64,000 bases of DNA from Acorus gramineus (GCA_030737835.1 JAUJYN010000017.1:1302001-1366000), one strand, 5' to 3'; shown: positions 20,127-32,685, counted from the first letter of the stretch. Notes: generated by a model not told the origin, from the letters alone. Program-made: numbers and translations.

Positions 20127-22845
20127 TGGTCCTGTCAGAGCCTAAGTCGAGTCGTATAGATGAGTCGTAGGATTGTCATCAGAGTACTCAGGTTTTAGTA
20201 GTTTATCTTAGGTTACTGACATGCCTCCTCGCATTTGTGGAAGTGGACGTGGCAACCCTTGGACCCCATGAGTTGTCGACTGGGTCAACTAAATAGGGTC
20301 AATTATTGGGTCCCCTGTTGTGGGACTAAGGCTTGGCAGGAGATTCTAGCCCGGTTGTGTCATATTGATGGGTTGTTGCAATTTCTACGGTATGGACCGT
20401 GTCTCGATAATGGAGCTTTGTTCCCATGCATAGGTATTGTTGGTAACCATGGAGTTCATGTACTGCACTGGCTTCCAGTTTTGAGAATGTGACATTTTTA
20501 TCATTATTGGATGATGTCTTCTTTCATTTTCCTGCTCAAGATTAAGGGGCCTTGCGGGGTCATCGTTGTGACCCGAGCTAGGGTGCTCTGTGTTCCTTGT
20601 TTTGTTGTCAGAATATCCTATATTGGGACCTCATGGTGCCCTCCCAAGGGGTTCTTTTCCCCAGTCAGGAAATATCTTTGAAACATCCGTAGGATGATCG
20701 CCTTTCCCTCTCACTTGGAAGGTGTTGTAGTTAGTGGTGATGCGTACGATGGGGATTGGGTGCGTCTTTTTGTAGCTTGGTGGGCTATCACTTATGAACT
20801 GGGTTCCATAGCCATATCTGGAATCGCTTCGATATATCATCGTGCGTTGCAGCTACCCGGTAGAGGCCAGAGCCCTGTGAGGTGCTCCCAGGTACTATCT
20901 AGGAAGCTTGTTGGTGTGCCCATATGGCAGAGATAGTGGACATAGGAGGCTACTAGGTAGAGGCCACACTGGGAGAGGGCTACTGGATGATGTCGAGAGC
21001 GTGGACTCCCCGTGATCAATCTACCCATTGAGTGCAGGATGCTCGACTTCCAATGGTTATTGTTAGGAGACCTATCAGTGGCGGCATGTGAAGCACAATT
21101 TTTGATACCGTCACGTTTTGCCTCCACTTTGGTCGCAAACGAGGAGACGCGATGCAAGCGTTCGTGATGGGCCTCAACCGCCGTATCAAGTAGATGACAT
21201 CGCATAGGCATTGTCGTGGTTCGACGACCTCCTGTTGCGTGTCTTGCGGATTAAGTGTGGTTGAGCGGCTTACCTAGCATGTCAGTGTCATCATGAGCAC
21301 CAACCATGCTCGAGGAGTAGAATCTGGACTTATCGTTCGAGGAATTGTTTTGATCTCCCTATGGAGGTTGAAGATCAGGTACCTCTTGCCCTGAATTGAT
21401 GATCTATTTGACCAGCTATGGGAGCGAGTGTCCTCTTTTAGATCGATCTTCATGCAGGGTACCCCTAATAGGAGATCCAGGAGTTGGGCATCCCGTAGAT
21501 GTCCTTTCGTGACCGTTTTGGGCACTATGAGTTTTTAGTACTGCCGTCAAGGTTGACGAATGCGCCGGATGCCTCCAAGGATTTCATAAGTTTTATGGGC
21601 CTCTGTGGACTATTTTGAGGTAGCCTTTGTCGAGGTTTCTAGTGGCGTGATGTAAAGGCGATATGGGTAATTTTTTTTCTCCTGGTTGGCATGCCCTTAA
21701 GCAAAGATAGAGAATCATCATCGCGTTGGGAAGCGTCAGTCCATCGAGATTCCTCAGTGGATGCGGGAGTGGGTTATCATGGATTTCGTGCGGCCTCGCT
21801 AAAGTCACGTTCTTGTTGCGATGCCGTCGGGGTGGTCATTAACCGACTAAGTACGCACTTTCCTCCCTATCCAACTGGCTGAGTCTCTGGACTCCTTGGC
21901 GCGGGTATTCGCCTCCGCAATTGTTTGTCTTCATGGCACTCCGTCGACACTATTTCTGGTTGAGATACAAGGGTTACTTCAAGGTTCTGGCGCAGCCTTG
22001 GTAGGCTTTGACGCGAGCTTCCATTTAAGTACAGTGTTTCATCGCCGACGGACGCTAGGTAAAGAGGATGATTTAGACTTTGGAGGACATGCTAAGTGCC
22101 TGCATGCTCAACGGTAAGGGCAGTTGGTGAGGCATCATCCGTTTGGTGGGTTTTTGCCTATAACGACGACCGCCATTCGAGCATCCAGATGGAACCATAT
22201 GAGGCACTCTACGGGCCCAGTTTTAATACCTCCCTTGTGTTGGGACAGTTGGAGAGCGCCAACTGGAGGAGCCAAAAATTATTTAATTGACCTTGCGGTG
22301 GCCAAGATGGTTCGTGTGTGCATCCGCACCACCCTAAACCGTCAAAAGGGCTACGCGAGTCATCATCGCCAGGAGCTTACCTTTGGGTTTGGCGACCATG
22401 TTTTCCTGAAGGTGTCCCTGTTTAAGGGCATCCTCTATTTTTGACGTTCGGGGCAAGCTGAGTCGACCCTTCATCGGATTGGTTCTCGTCCTTGAGAGGA
22501 TTGGGAAGGTGGCTTGCCATGTAGCCTTGCCCCCACAGCTGACTCATGCCCATGACGTGTTCCTTGACTCACAGCTGAGGTGATATGTCCACGATCCTAC
22601 TCCTATCATTCCGTTTGAGCGACTCATCCTTGAACTGGATTTATCGTTCGTGGAGCAGTGGATTGAGATCATGGACCAACGTTAGAAAAGGCGCCATGCC
22701 AAGACTGTTCCTTTTGTTAAAGTGCGTTGGTAGCAAGAAACGGGTGCTTAAAGCCACTTGGGAACAAAAAGGACACTATGTGTGACACTTATGACATTCG
22801 GTCTTCCCTTTTAGGTTTCCTTAAATTTTGATGACTAAATTTCCC

Positions 22846-22858
22846 AAGGGGGGGAGAG
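22846..22858 (+). other. Polypurine tract of element C
   Basis: AAGGGGGGGAGAG directly before TGTTGTGCCTGTGTCATT, the start of the 3' LTR. Confidence 0.92.
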
Positions 22859-23591
22859 TGTTGTGCCTGTGTCATTTGGAGCCTTTTTTTTTCTCGATCA
22901 GAGTCGCTAAAATTTTGGTTTTTAGCTACCTGCGGGAGTTGGAGTGCTCTGATTGAAAAATCTAACTGCATATAATGGGTCCTGGTACCGTTTTGTACTT
23001 CCCATAAATTTTTTATTGAATTCCGGTAACATTTCAGAAATTATGCAATTCCGAATCGTATCCGGGTTTGGCCGTTAGTGGGTTTTGGTGGGTGGGATAT
23101 TTTTTAGTGTGTGGTGCTTCTCCGAACGCTTCCCAATAAAGCAAATAGAAGTGGTTGGGTGTGGGTGATATTATGCTTAACCTCACCCACCATTTTCCCT
23201 TGTGTGCACCCCCCAATGTGACTTTTGTCACCCTTTGCACCCCCCGTCTCTCTCCATCTGAAAATCACTTATTTGATCTCTCTTTCTCTCCTTTGCCTCT
23301 CTTTCACTCCCCTTTTGTCTGTGTGAGTGTTTGGTGGAGAAGGAGCTAGAAGAAGAAGAAGGAGATCTACAGAAGAGAGTGATCAAGGTTGGTGTGTGCC
23401 ATTGTTGTTGTCTATTCCTTCTCCTCCTCCTCTAACTCCCCCTCATGTTTTCCATGGATTTCCCCCTCCCCTCTGATTCAGCAAGAAAAAGAGAAATGAA
23501 GGCTGAGTTGGTGGTAGTGGTGGTGGTGGTTGAGATGGTCGTGGGTGTGCTTGCAAGCCCCCACATCTCCCCCTTCCCTCCCCCTCTCTTG

Positions 23592-24164
23592 GTAAGCTTT
23601 CCCCTCTTCTTTTTATGGTTTTTCAGCACATTTTGGTGTGTTGGGAGGGGATGCATGCCATGTGCTTGTATTTATGTTTGAATGGTGTGTGTGTGTGCAT
23701 AGTTGCTTGGGTGTAGGGGTGTCGGTGTGCCCGCGTGCGTGCTACCCTGTGCGAGCTACCCAGAGCCCAGCGTGCCCTACCTGCTACCCTGCCAACACGA
23801 GCGCTAATGCCCAGCGTGCCCTGCTTGCTGCCCTGCCAGCACCAGCGCCCATGCCCAGCGTGCCCCTGCCTGCTGCCCTTTCAGCCCAGCGCCTGTGCCA
23901 TACGCCTGTGCCAGCGTGCCCTGCGGCATGCCATTCGCATGTGCCCTACGCCTGTGCCCAGCGTGCCCTACGCCTGTTCCCAACGCGCACAGCGTGCCCT
24001 GCAGTGTGCCCTGTAGCGTGCCCAGCGCGCCTTGCTCTGCCTGTGCATCCTGGGTGCTGCCCCATGTGTGCGTACTTTCCTTTGCGTGCGTGCTGCCCGC
24101 TTGCATGTTGTCCTACTTGTCCCGCACGCGTGCCGTCTCGCGTGCGTGCTGCCCCGGGTTGCAG
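23592..24164 (+). other. Intron-like variable segment of the C 3' LTR
   Basis: It begins GTAAGC after CTCTTG and ends GGTTGCAG, but the sequence after the AG goes straight into TGAGTGGTTCG. The micro-exon expected there is therefore missing. The interior consists of irregular CCCAGCGTGCCCT/GCCTGTGCC units of about 25-40 bp, a composition different from the A islands. Confidence 0.4.
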
Positions 24165-24752
24165 TGAGTGGTTCGATCCAACCCTTCGGAAGTGCTCGAT
24201 GCACGTAGTTGTGCATCGCGCTTCCATGGGTCATCTTGGCACCCGTATTATGTTAGATATTGCTTGCTAGGTCTGTATAGCTTGTATATTTTGTAGAACC
24301 CCCCTATTCTACCATGTACTTACTTGTGTACTGCATTCATGCATGAATGATTATGTTTGCATGCACCCTTCTTGTATGAGCATGTGTTATGTATGTTTAT
24401 TTGGATGTATAGAATATGGCATGACTTAGGTAGTCCTTGTTTGTAATACTACCCTATATTAGAAATATCCAGCATGATTAAGCCTGGGTTAATATTGGGT
24501 ACATGCTTAATTACCTTTTATCCCAAGACGTGAGGGCGTTGTATTGTTGTTGCGCCCATATTGTTGGGGCAAGGCTATGACCAGTTTCCTGAGATGATGA
24601 GGCTTTCTCTCTCTTGCCCTTCCTGTGTAGGCGAACTGAGTAAGTAGATGTGGTTCCTACTTGACTCAGGTTTGCTTGGGATTATAGGCATGCGCTTGTT
24701 AATGCGCCAGATCGCGCTTGACCCTTCCCTTTTAAGTTGGTGATATCCAACG

Positions 24753-24952
24753 CATGTTAGGGTATGCTTTGTATGCTTGTATGATTAATGGCCTTGTATG
24801 CATGTTTAATTAAGCCATACCTTGTATGCATGTTGCATGATGTGTTGCTATGCATGTTAGGGTATGCTTTGTATGCTTGTATGATTAATGGTCTTGTATG
24901 CATGTTTAATTAAGCCATACCTTGTATGCATGTTGCATGATGTGTTGTTATG
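24753..24952 (+). repeat. 100-bp tandem duplication in the C LTR
   Basis: Two nearly identical copies with period 100 (24753-24852 and 24853-24952). Each begins CATGTTAGGGTATGCTTTG and includes GTTTAATTAAGCCATACC. Related B LTRs carry a single copy, so the duplication arose in this lineage. Confidence 0.9.
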
Positions 24953-26652
24953 CCATATATTCATGTTAGGGAGAACCCCTATAGTTAATCATATGTTATT
25001 GTTGATGTGGATCATGTATCCTACTTGCAATAGAAATTCTCCTACTATAATTATGCACATGTTAGACTAATTGCGCTTACCCGTGCTAGGCGTGGGTATG
25101 ACCCTTAGTTGGGTTGTACCTTATTTAGTTAGAGCACAAGCGATGTAATCGCCCTTGCATCCATGTTATGCACTCTTATGGAATTCAGGAGAATTCATTG
25201 TTGTATCAGTTTTCTTAAACCGGTGGTTATGGCATTAAGCTAGGCCTACCCGTGCTAGGCGCGTGCATGAACCGCCTGTTGGGTTATGTGCCTTCGGCTT
25301 ATTTCTGTGCGAGAGCAAAGGTAACTCCTCGCGTTCGAGCGTCGCATCCGTGTGGGAGTTCAAGAGTATTTGATATCATCGGTATGTGATTATCGAGAGT
25401 AGTTGACTTTCCCATAGGGTTTGCTTTGCGAACGTTGGGTGCTTCCTCCCGACATTGTCGTGCGTCGAAGCTACCCGGCATCGAAGCTGTCCTGTATGGT
25501 GCCACCACTTGTAGGTGCTACCGATGCGTATCGCAGTACACATCTGGCGGATGTACCGATCATGAAAGGCTGACAGATAGAGGCTCTGTGGGAGAGGGCT
25601 ACTGGATGATATTGCGATCGTGGAGTCGTTCTCCCCTTCGTCGGGTCCGTGTTGAAGCTGCTTGGCGTTGAAGCTGTCCCGATCGAGGGCTCCAACCTGT
25701 AGGTACTACCGATGCGTTTAGCAGATGTACTGATCATGGAAGTATACCAGGTAGAGGCTACCCGAGAGAGGGCTACTGCATGACGAAGGGTGTAGAGGAA
25801 AATGTTTTATCCCAAAATTCCCTAGGGTCACCCCTCCGGGGCTAGGGTGAGGATGAGTTGGGAGTCACGTGGTCATGTGACTCTTATACTCGTCGAGTAT
25901 GCTCTGGGTATGTTACGCCTAACGCTTGAGGTATCGTAGTGTATCTCTACCTCATCGCGGAAGGACTTGTTGTTCTATGTTAAGTCTAATGCTTGAGGTA
26001 TCTAGTGTATCTCTATCTCGTAGCTGTTAGACTCATTGTAAACTATTATCCAGTAACACCATGTGTTATGGTTAATAGCTTGTTCCTCCCCGTGTGTCCT
26101 TTGGGTTTCCCTCAAGAACGAGGGTGAGGTTGGTCACGCCGCCGCGTGACCTTGTTATCTGTTGAGTTTTCACCCATGTTTTCCTTGAAAGGAAATTGCC
26201 TTGTCATTCAATTGTTGCATTGGTGCTTGGCTTCTTGCCACTCAATGTGCTCGTAGCTCACCCCTCGCATACAAGTATGGTGTTGGGCGTGGGGATGGAG
26301 CTTACCTATGGCATGGTCTTGCGTGCGTGGAGCATCGCGTCCGGCGGTTGGTGAGTGCGAGGCTGTCAGTAGTTTTAGAGTCATGTATTTGTTAATCGTG
26401 CGTGTTGAACAGGATGTATTTGATTGCACTAGACTTGGCTCTCTCAGGACGGTGATTGTGTATTCGAGTCTGTAATAATGTTTTGTTTTACAGACTTATT
26501 GATTTTTATGCTTCCGCTTTTCAATTAGCTATCATTTATCTTTGCCTTGCCACCTTGTATGTTGTTGTTGGAGTCTTTATTGACCTCAGGTATTGATAAC
26601 TGATATTATATATTTTGCCATGTCTCAGAGACGGCCACCCTGGGGTGTGACA

Positions 26653-27482
26653 ATGCGGGACCCATACTGCATCATGGTCCCTGGCTCTCCGCGTACTGAC
26701 CGCTGGTTACTTCCGGTTGACCCTCGCTAAAGATTCACTCGATCTCGTAAGGAGATGCCACAAATGTCAGCAATTCGGCCCGCTGATCCATTGACCCGCC
26801 AGGGATTTGAATACCCTTCAAAGTCCTTGGTCATTTTCTCAATGGGGGTTCGATATAGTCAGGCCTATGCCCATGGCACCATCTCAGAAGCGGTTTCTTG
26901 TTGGTCGCCACCGACTACTTCACCAAATGGGTGGAAGCTATCGCCCTGGCTAGGATTCACTATGTCGAGGTGCGAAGTTTCCTATGGAAGGAGATCGTAT
27001 GCAGGTTCAGGGTGCCGAATGCTATAATCTCCGACAACGGAACACAGTTCGACAACGCTACTTTAAGGGAGTTTTGTGAAAAGTTGGGAATAAAACATCT
27101 GTTCTCTTCTCCTCGTTATCCCTAAGGTAACGGGCCGGCCGAGATCACCAACCGCACCATCTTGGACGGGATCAAAAAGCGCCTTGACGCAGCCAAAGGA
27201 AAATGGTGGACAAACTCCCCTCGATATTATGGGCATACCACACAACGGCGCTGAGGGCTACAGGTGAAACTCAGTTTTCCCTGGCCTTTGGTGTTGAAGC
27301 AGTGATTCCTATAGAGCTCAGTATCCCAACTTTGAGGGTTGAGAACTTCAAGCCGCACGCTAATGAAGAAGTTCTCGCATCCGACTTGGACCTAAGGGAC
27401 GAGCGAAGAGAAGCTACTTCCATCAGGATGGCGAACTATCGGAACCAGATCGCTCAAAGCTACAACAAAAGAGTTTCACGAC
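26653..27482 (+). pseudogene. pol: Ty3/gypsy Tat/Retand-lineage integrase fragment
   Basis: A piece of a different gypsy lineage from the chromoviruses around it. In frame from about 26654 it has LTAGYFRLTLAKDSLDLVRR and the CHKCQQF half of the zinc finger. The DDE core follows: VATDYFTKWVEA (about 26900), IISDNGTQFDN (about 27028), then NGPAEITNRTILDGIKKRL after a TAA near 27124. Next come ATGETQFSLAFGVEAVIP and a downstream SYNKRVS. Stops, a small frameshift near 27210 and truncation at both ends make it a relic. Its left end abuts the LTR of C and its right end is cut by the insertion of B at 27483. No RT or LTR of this element is present. Confidence 0.88.
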
Positions 27483-29835
27483 TGTTATGCCTGTGTCATT
27501 TGGAGCCATTTTGGTTAAGCCTTGGTCACTTCTGGGTCATTCAGGGCCTTTTTGTTTTTCGATCGGAGCCGCTAAAATTTTGGCTTTTAGCCACTTGCGG
27601 GAGTTAGAGTACTCTGATTGGAAATCTAACTGCATATTATGGGTCCTGGTACCGTTTAGTACAACCCATAAAAATTTCATCGAATTCCGGTAACGTTTTG
27701 AAAAATATGCAGTTCTGAATCGCATCCGGGTTTGGCCGTTACTGGGTTTCGGTGGGTGAGATATTTTCAAGTGTGTGGTGCTTCTCCGCACGCTTCCCAA
27801 TAAAGAAAAAATAAGTGGTTGAGTGAGGGTGAGCCTAACCCTAACCTCACCACCCCCTTATGGTCACCCCAAAACACTATTTGGGCATGAAAATGACCAT
27901 TTTGCCCTCTCTCTCTCTCCCCCTCTCTCCCATTTCGTGGAACATGTTCTCTCCCTCTCTTGGCCTCCTTTTTTCCCCTCTTTGTGTGTGGAGAAGGAGG
28001 AGGAAGAATCAAATGAAGGAGAAGAAGAAGGAAGCACAAGAAGGTGAGTTTTGTGCATGTGTGGTTGTTGTGGTGGTTTCTCCTCTCTCAAGCTCCCTCT
28101 TATGTTCCCCCCCCCCCTGATTTGCAGCCAAAGAAGGCTGAGGAGGGCTGTGGAGGTGGTGGTAGTGGTGGTGGTGGTTGAGGTGGTCGCGGGTGCATCG
28201 AGGGTGTCACTCCCCAGGGCGGCCGTCCCCGGGACGCGGCAAGTGTATATATGATATCAGCAATCTAAACAGGAGGTCAATAATATACCCTAAACAACAT
28301 CAACAATAACAACACAGACAAAAGCAGGGCTGACATGATATATACACAAATAGCGGAAGCTAAAAGACTGAGTCTGTAATTCAAAAACACATTACAGACT
28401 CGATACATAATCAACTGTCCTGTGAGAGCCAATATATACAACGACATCCAAATATAATACAAACGTGTGCCCAAGCACAAAATACAATACATACAATCAA
28501 AAAGGGATGCTGATAGCCTCTAACACTCGCGGGAATGTGGCGCTGCTCCGCTACTGCTGAAGTCCCTCGGGGAGCTCCTCCTGCTGATCCGACTCAGATA
28601 ACACTGGAGAAAAATATATGCGAGGGGTGAGCCACACACTCAGTGAATAGCACAACCCATGCATCACAATTTATATAGCCCGGGTCTCAACGCTGACTTC
28701 GCAAGGCCCCTTAATCCAGAGAAGGGAGACTCTACTGATGTCATGAATTCTTCAGAATTCCTCCAGGGCGCATAACTAAGATGCGGGGAGACACATATTA
28801 TAATAACGAGGTTATGACATTATCGGGGAAAAGAAACCTTGGGAGGGCACCAGGAGGTCCCGATATAGGATATCCCGACAACCAAACAAGGAACACGGAG
28901 TACCCTAGCCCGGGTCTCAACGCTGACCTTGCAAGGCCCCTTATAATATTCCCTAAGGCATGCTAAAATACCATAAGTTCGCATTTAATTTAATAAATTA
29001 AACTAATAGGACACATGCATAGGTCGAGGCTTTCCTAGCATGAAAACATGGAGTCAGGATGCATGGCTCTTACACATATCCTAAGGGTGCAAGTCCCTAA
29101 CATACAAGGTCTAGGGTGGCATGCATACTACATACTAATCATGCTTGCATAGATTACATATTATACAAGTTAATATTAAACTATGGTGCCCCAGGGGAGG
29201 ACGGTATACGCCCAAGTGCATATAGCGCCTCCCTACTGGGTTGGATTGTCCCACTCACCAATACCCGGGTCGTCGCGTGACCGTTCGTCAAGATCTGCAA
29301 GACAGGTATTTAACACGGTGAGTAAAATACACAAATAAAAATACACTAAAATACCCAACACTCGGACAAGCGTACATACGGTCTGTACGCACGCGAGCCC
29401 GAGTGCCCCGACTCACTCCCGCATCCCCGGGCAGCCATACGCACGGCCACCCGCCCCGGGCGCATCCCCGGGCAGCCCCGCGCGCCCAGACGCACTGCTG
29501 AGCTCCCCGCCCGCACGCCCAGACACGCTGCTGAGCCCCTGCCCGCACGCCCAGACCCGCCGCACGCCGCGCGCATGCTCGCGCGTGCCCACGCGCACCG
29601 CGCGTCCCGCCCCGGGTTCACCCGCGCGCACTGCGCCCCAGCGCAGCACCTCGTGCGCACACCCGCACGCACTGGGCCCCAGAGCAGCACCCCGCGTGCA
29701 CGCCCGCTCGCCTCACCGCAGGCACAGCACGCACTGCGCCTCTGCGCAGCGCTCCGCGCGCACGCCCCCGCACGGCGCCCAACGCGCAGCACCCGCACGC
29801 GATGCCCGCGGGCACGCCCGGCACAGCGCCCAGTG

Positions 29836-29977
29836 CGCAGGCAGGCAGGTGCAGGCGGCAGGCAGGCGGGCAGGGCACGCCCGCGGGCACGCCCGGCACT
29901 GCGCCCAGCGCGCAGCACCCGAGCGCACGCGCGCGTGCCCTGCCCGCCTGCCTGCCGCCTGCACCTGCCTGCCTGCG
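29836..29977. repeat. 45-bp perfect inverted repeat with a 52-nt loop
   Basis: Arms at 29836-29880 and 29933-29977 are exact reverse complements, rich in GGCAGGCAGG and GCAGGGCACGC. The loop contains palindromic CCGCGGG and part of a direct repeat (CCGCGGGCACGCCCGGCAC, also at about 29807). In RNA or single-stranded DNA this would be a very stable hairpin. Confidence 0.95.
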
Positions 29978-30012
29978 AGCGCTACTGAGCCCGCATGCAC
30001 CCGAGCCAACCC

Positions 30013-30148
30013 TAACACCTCCAACCGCCACCAACAGCCCCCAACAACCCCCAAACCACCAAGCTCCCCTAGCACACCCATAACACCTCCAACCGCCACC
30101 AACAGCCCCCAACAACCCCCAAACCACCAAGCTCCCCTAGCACACCCA
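30013..30148. repeat. 68-bp tandem duplication
   Basis: TAACACCTCCAACCGCCACC at 30013 recurs at 30081, and the copies are otherwise identical through CCCCTAGCACACCCATAA. It lies at the edge of the GC-rich island of the minus LTR. Confidence 0.93.
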
Positions 30149-31840
30149 TAAACACCTCCTATACATGCATCTAAACAAGAAAGGAAGGAAAGAAAACTCA
30201 CCCAAGGAGAGGAAAGGAAGGGAGGGAACTTCGGGTGCTCTTCGCGCACCGAAACACCACCTCCAAGGCCACCACCACCAAGACCTCTTCTCAGCCAAAG
30301 AGGGGCTGAAAACAGAGGAGAAGAGGGTCCATAAGAGGAGGAAAAACAAAGGGAAATGAAGATCCAAGACCATGGATGGATAGATCGGGACAGTACCTTG
30401 CCTTTCTCCTTCTAGGGTTTTTGATTTCAACCACCTTAGCTAGGTCATAAAGGGGATTTAAAGAGAGGGAGAGAGAGAGAGAAATTTTTGGAGAAGATGA
30501 TGAATAGTGGGGCTTAATGTTGTCGTGGGATTTATTTATGGTCACACCCACACCACACACACTCACACCCACTTAACTTAGCCCTAATTAGGTTTAGGCT
30601 AGGTTTAGGCTAGGTTTAGGTGCACTTTGACTTGGGTCAACTCATCCACACTAGAAAACAAGGGAGTTCACCAAGTCATGGGCCCACATTGACCAAGTGA
30701 AGTCTCCCAATGACTTTTCACTCGGTCAAAACCCGGATACGATTCGGAACTGCGAAATTCTGAAACGTTACCGGAATTTGATGAAATTTTTGTGAGTGGC
30801 TTGGAATGGCACAAAGACACATAATATGCAGTTAGATTTTCAATCGGAGTCCTCAAACTCAAGATGATAGCTAAAAGTCTAGAGTTTTAGCGGTTCCAAT
30901 CGAAAAACGAAATAAACCTGAAAAACTCCAGGAATGTTCCAATGGTTATTAGAAAGCTAAAAAGTGACACATATATAACAGAGGGCCCCCGAATCTCCCC
31001 CTTGCATTCCCCCTCCGTAGGTGAGCTTGTCGTGCCTGTGTCATTTGGAGCGCTCTGTTTGAAGAATTTGGGCTACATAATTTTTTCCTAAGTTATGTAT
31101 TCCCAATTTGGTGTTTGGATTTGATTTTGTTAAAATCCAAGATGAAGAGGTTTAAATATGATTTTATTATGAGATGTCCAGTTTTGAGTTAGCTTTCGCA
31201 CAGAAGTGGAATTAGATCAACTGGATTCTTGTAGTAAAAGTTATGGGTATTTTTCCAAGTGTACCCCGGGGATGGAAATTCTGGCAGCAGCCCTGCTCTA
31301 TGTTTATCTCAAATTTAGGATTATCTGGAGGGATTATTTGATCTTGTCCCAAACATAAAAGTTGTAGATAATCTTCTTAGCTTTCCATCGGTCTTGCAAT
31401 TGAGCAATTCGGAGCTGTATCGAGGAAGTTATGGCTGTTCCAGTGAAGCTTGCGCAGAATTTCTAGTCGAAGGGCGACTTAGTAATTCCCTCTTAAGATA
31501 TTTTTGATAAATATCTCCTCCCTCTCTCTTCCCCTCTCACCCCCACGTCGACTGCATTTTTGGCTCTCCCTTTCTCTTTTCCTTTGCCCCCCCAAGTGTT
31601 TGATGAAAAGTCTCAAAGAGAAGGAAGAGGTGGTGGAGGAAGTGGTGGTAGATCTTGTGTTCATGTGTGTTGTTTGTTTGTTCCCCTCTCTCTCAAGCTC
31701 CCTTTCCATGATATCCCCCCCCCCTGTTTTGCTGCCATGGGAGGGCTGAGGAGGCCGAGGTGGTGGTGGTGGTGGTCTCGGTGGCGGCGTTTTGGTGCGC
31801 GAAGGGCCCCCGAACCTCCCCCTTTCGTTCCCCCTCCAAG

Positions 31841-32585
31841 GTGAGCTCCTCCCCTTCTTTTCTTGGTTTTCTTGGCTTAAGGGGTTGGTTGGGAGGTCAT
31901 GCATGCTAGGTAGATGGGTTAGGGTGTGTGTGAGGGGTTGGGAAGGGTTAAAATGAGGTTAGGACAAAGTGGGCGCGCGTTGGGGGCTGTCTGTGCGCGG
32001 GCGCGCGCAGGTGGGTGCACGCGAGCGCAGGCGGGCGATGGTGGGCTCGCAGACATGCGCGCGCGCGTGCGCGCGGGAGTGCGCGCGGGTGCAAGCGCGA
32101 GCGGGGGTGCGCGCGGGAGTGCGCGGGAGTGCGCGCGGGAGTGCACGTGAGCGTGCGCGCGCGCGGGCAGGGCGCCTGGGCGCGGGGTTGGGGACCAGTG
32201 CGTGCGTGCGTGTGCTGGGGCGTGCGCGGGGTGCTGCGCGGAGGGCGCAGTGCGCGCGGGGGCGCGCTTGACTGGACGCGCAGTGCGCGCGGGCGCGCGC
32301 GTGCGTGTGGCAGCGCGTCTGGGCGCTCGGGCAAGCGCACGGCAGTGCGCCGATGGTGTCGGGGTGCGTGCGTGCGTGCGCATTCATGCGTGCGCATGCG
32401 GGGGGGCATGCGTGTGGCTGCCTGAGGGTTTGGGTAGGTGTCGGGGCACTCGGACTCGCGTGCGTACGTGCGTGCTCGCATGCGTGCGAGCCCGTATGCA
32501 TGCTTGTCCGAGTATTGGGTATTTCTAATCATTTCTTTGTGTAAATTGTGTTGTTTCTCACCAGTTGGATGCCCCTACCTTGCAG
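31841..32585 (+). other. Intron-like GC-rich island of the D 5' LTR
   Basis: It begins GTGAGCTC after CCCTCCAAG and ends CCTTGCAG before ATCTCGTCGG. The core is alternating GCGCGC/GTGCGTGCGT, a Z-DNA-prone composition. The partner in the 3' LTR is 37986-38744. Confidence 0.45.
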
Positions 32586-32685
32586 ATCTCGTCGGATGGG
32601 ATGCGTGAGGTCCCGGGTCGTAAGGTGAGTGGTTTGATTCCAATCCCCCCCCCCCTCTCTCTAGGGATGCGCTCGACCCGCGTAG

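Larger units (their letters stand above)
20109..22858 (+). pseudogene. Degenerate interior of non-autonomous element C
   Basis: A 2.75 kb interior between PBS and PPT. It opens with a gag-like start (MPPRICGSGRG at 20221), which decays at once. The segment 20543-20665 resembles part of the A LTR (compare 8500-8615), and 20830-21000 resembles other LTR segments (GGTAGAGGCCA, GGGAGAGGGCTACTGGATGA). Pol remnants follow. RT from about 21355 has IDDLFDQL, then PPDASKDF-like sequence after TNA, and ends before the FIDD site. Integrase resumes near 21735 (QSIEIPQW-like) without RNase H or zinc finger, and the integrase C-terminus follows (FGFGDHVFLKVS, about 22387). Many stops and frameshifts exclude a product. 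The same arrangement and deletion are present in the interiors of B and D. Confidence 0.85.
22859..26652 (+). mobile_element. 3' LTR of element C (3.79 kb)
   Basis: It starts TGTTGTGCCTGTGTCATTT and ends GGGTGTGACA at 26652. The U3 block is at 22895-23060. The leader has a GAGAAGGAGCTAGAAGAAG purine tract and a GGTGGTGGTGGTTGAG tract. The variable segment (about 23640-24165) is CCCAGCGTGCCC-type rather than CGCGGG-type. The 100-bp tandem duplication is at 24753-24952. GTAGAGGC-type segments and the GGGCTAGGGTGAGG tract follow, with the GTAGCTCACCCCTCGCAT box at about 26250. The right flank is the Tat integrase fragment. Confidence 0.9.
29295..30202 (-). other. Intron-like GC-rich island of the 28205-30980 LTR
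   Basis: On the minus strand it begins GTGAGTTTTC after CCTTGG and ends CTTGCAG before ATCTTGACG. The interior is GCGCGCAC/GCAGGCAGG-rich and contains the long inverted repeat at 29836-29977. Confidence 0.45.
28205..30980 (-). mobile_element. A solo LTR, minus strand (2.78 kb), in the 5' LTR of B
   Basis: On the minus strand it starts TGTTATATATGTGTCAC and ends GGGGAGTGACA. GAGGG at 28200-28204 and 30981-30985 flanks it. The uninterrupted target is visible in the other LTR of B near 53540 (ATCGAGGGCCCCCGAATC). It carries the U3 block, exon-like leader, GC-rich island (29400-30000) with a 45-bp inverted repeat, a 68-bp tandem duplication (30013-30148), micro-exon and terminal exon frame. The GGGTGA minisatellite is missing: sequence near 28679 jumps between two copies of the CCCGGGTCTCAACGCTGAC segment (also at 28912), which suggests an internal deletion or duplication. 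Confidence 0.93.

Noticed and set aside
26755-27027. Frame at 26755-27027 as a separate small gene
   Set aside because: It is an out-of-phase reading of the Tat-lineage integrase, whose true frame gives VATDYFTKWVEA at the same place.
31948-32532. Cys/Arg/Ala-rich frames in the D island (and 38023-38687 in its partner LTR)
   Set aside because: Alternating GTGCGTGCGC repeats give such frames by chance. The two LTRs of D differ by frame-breaking indels in this part.
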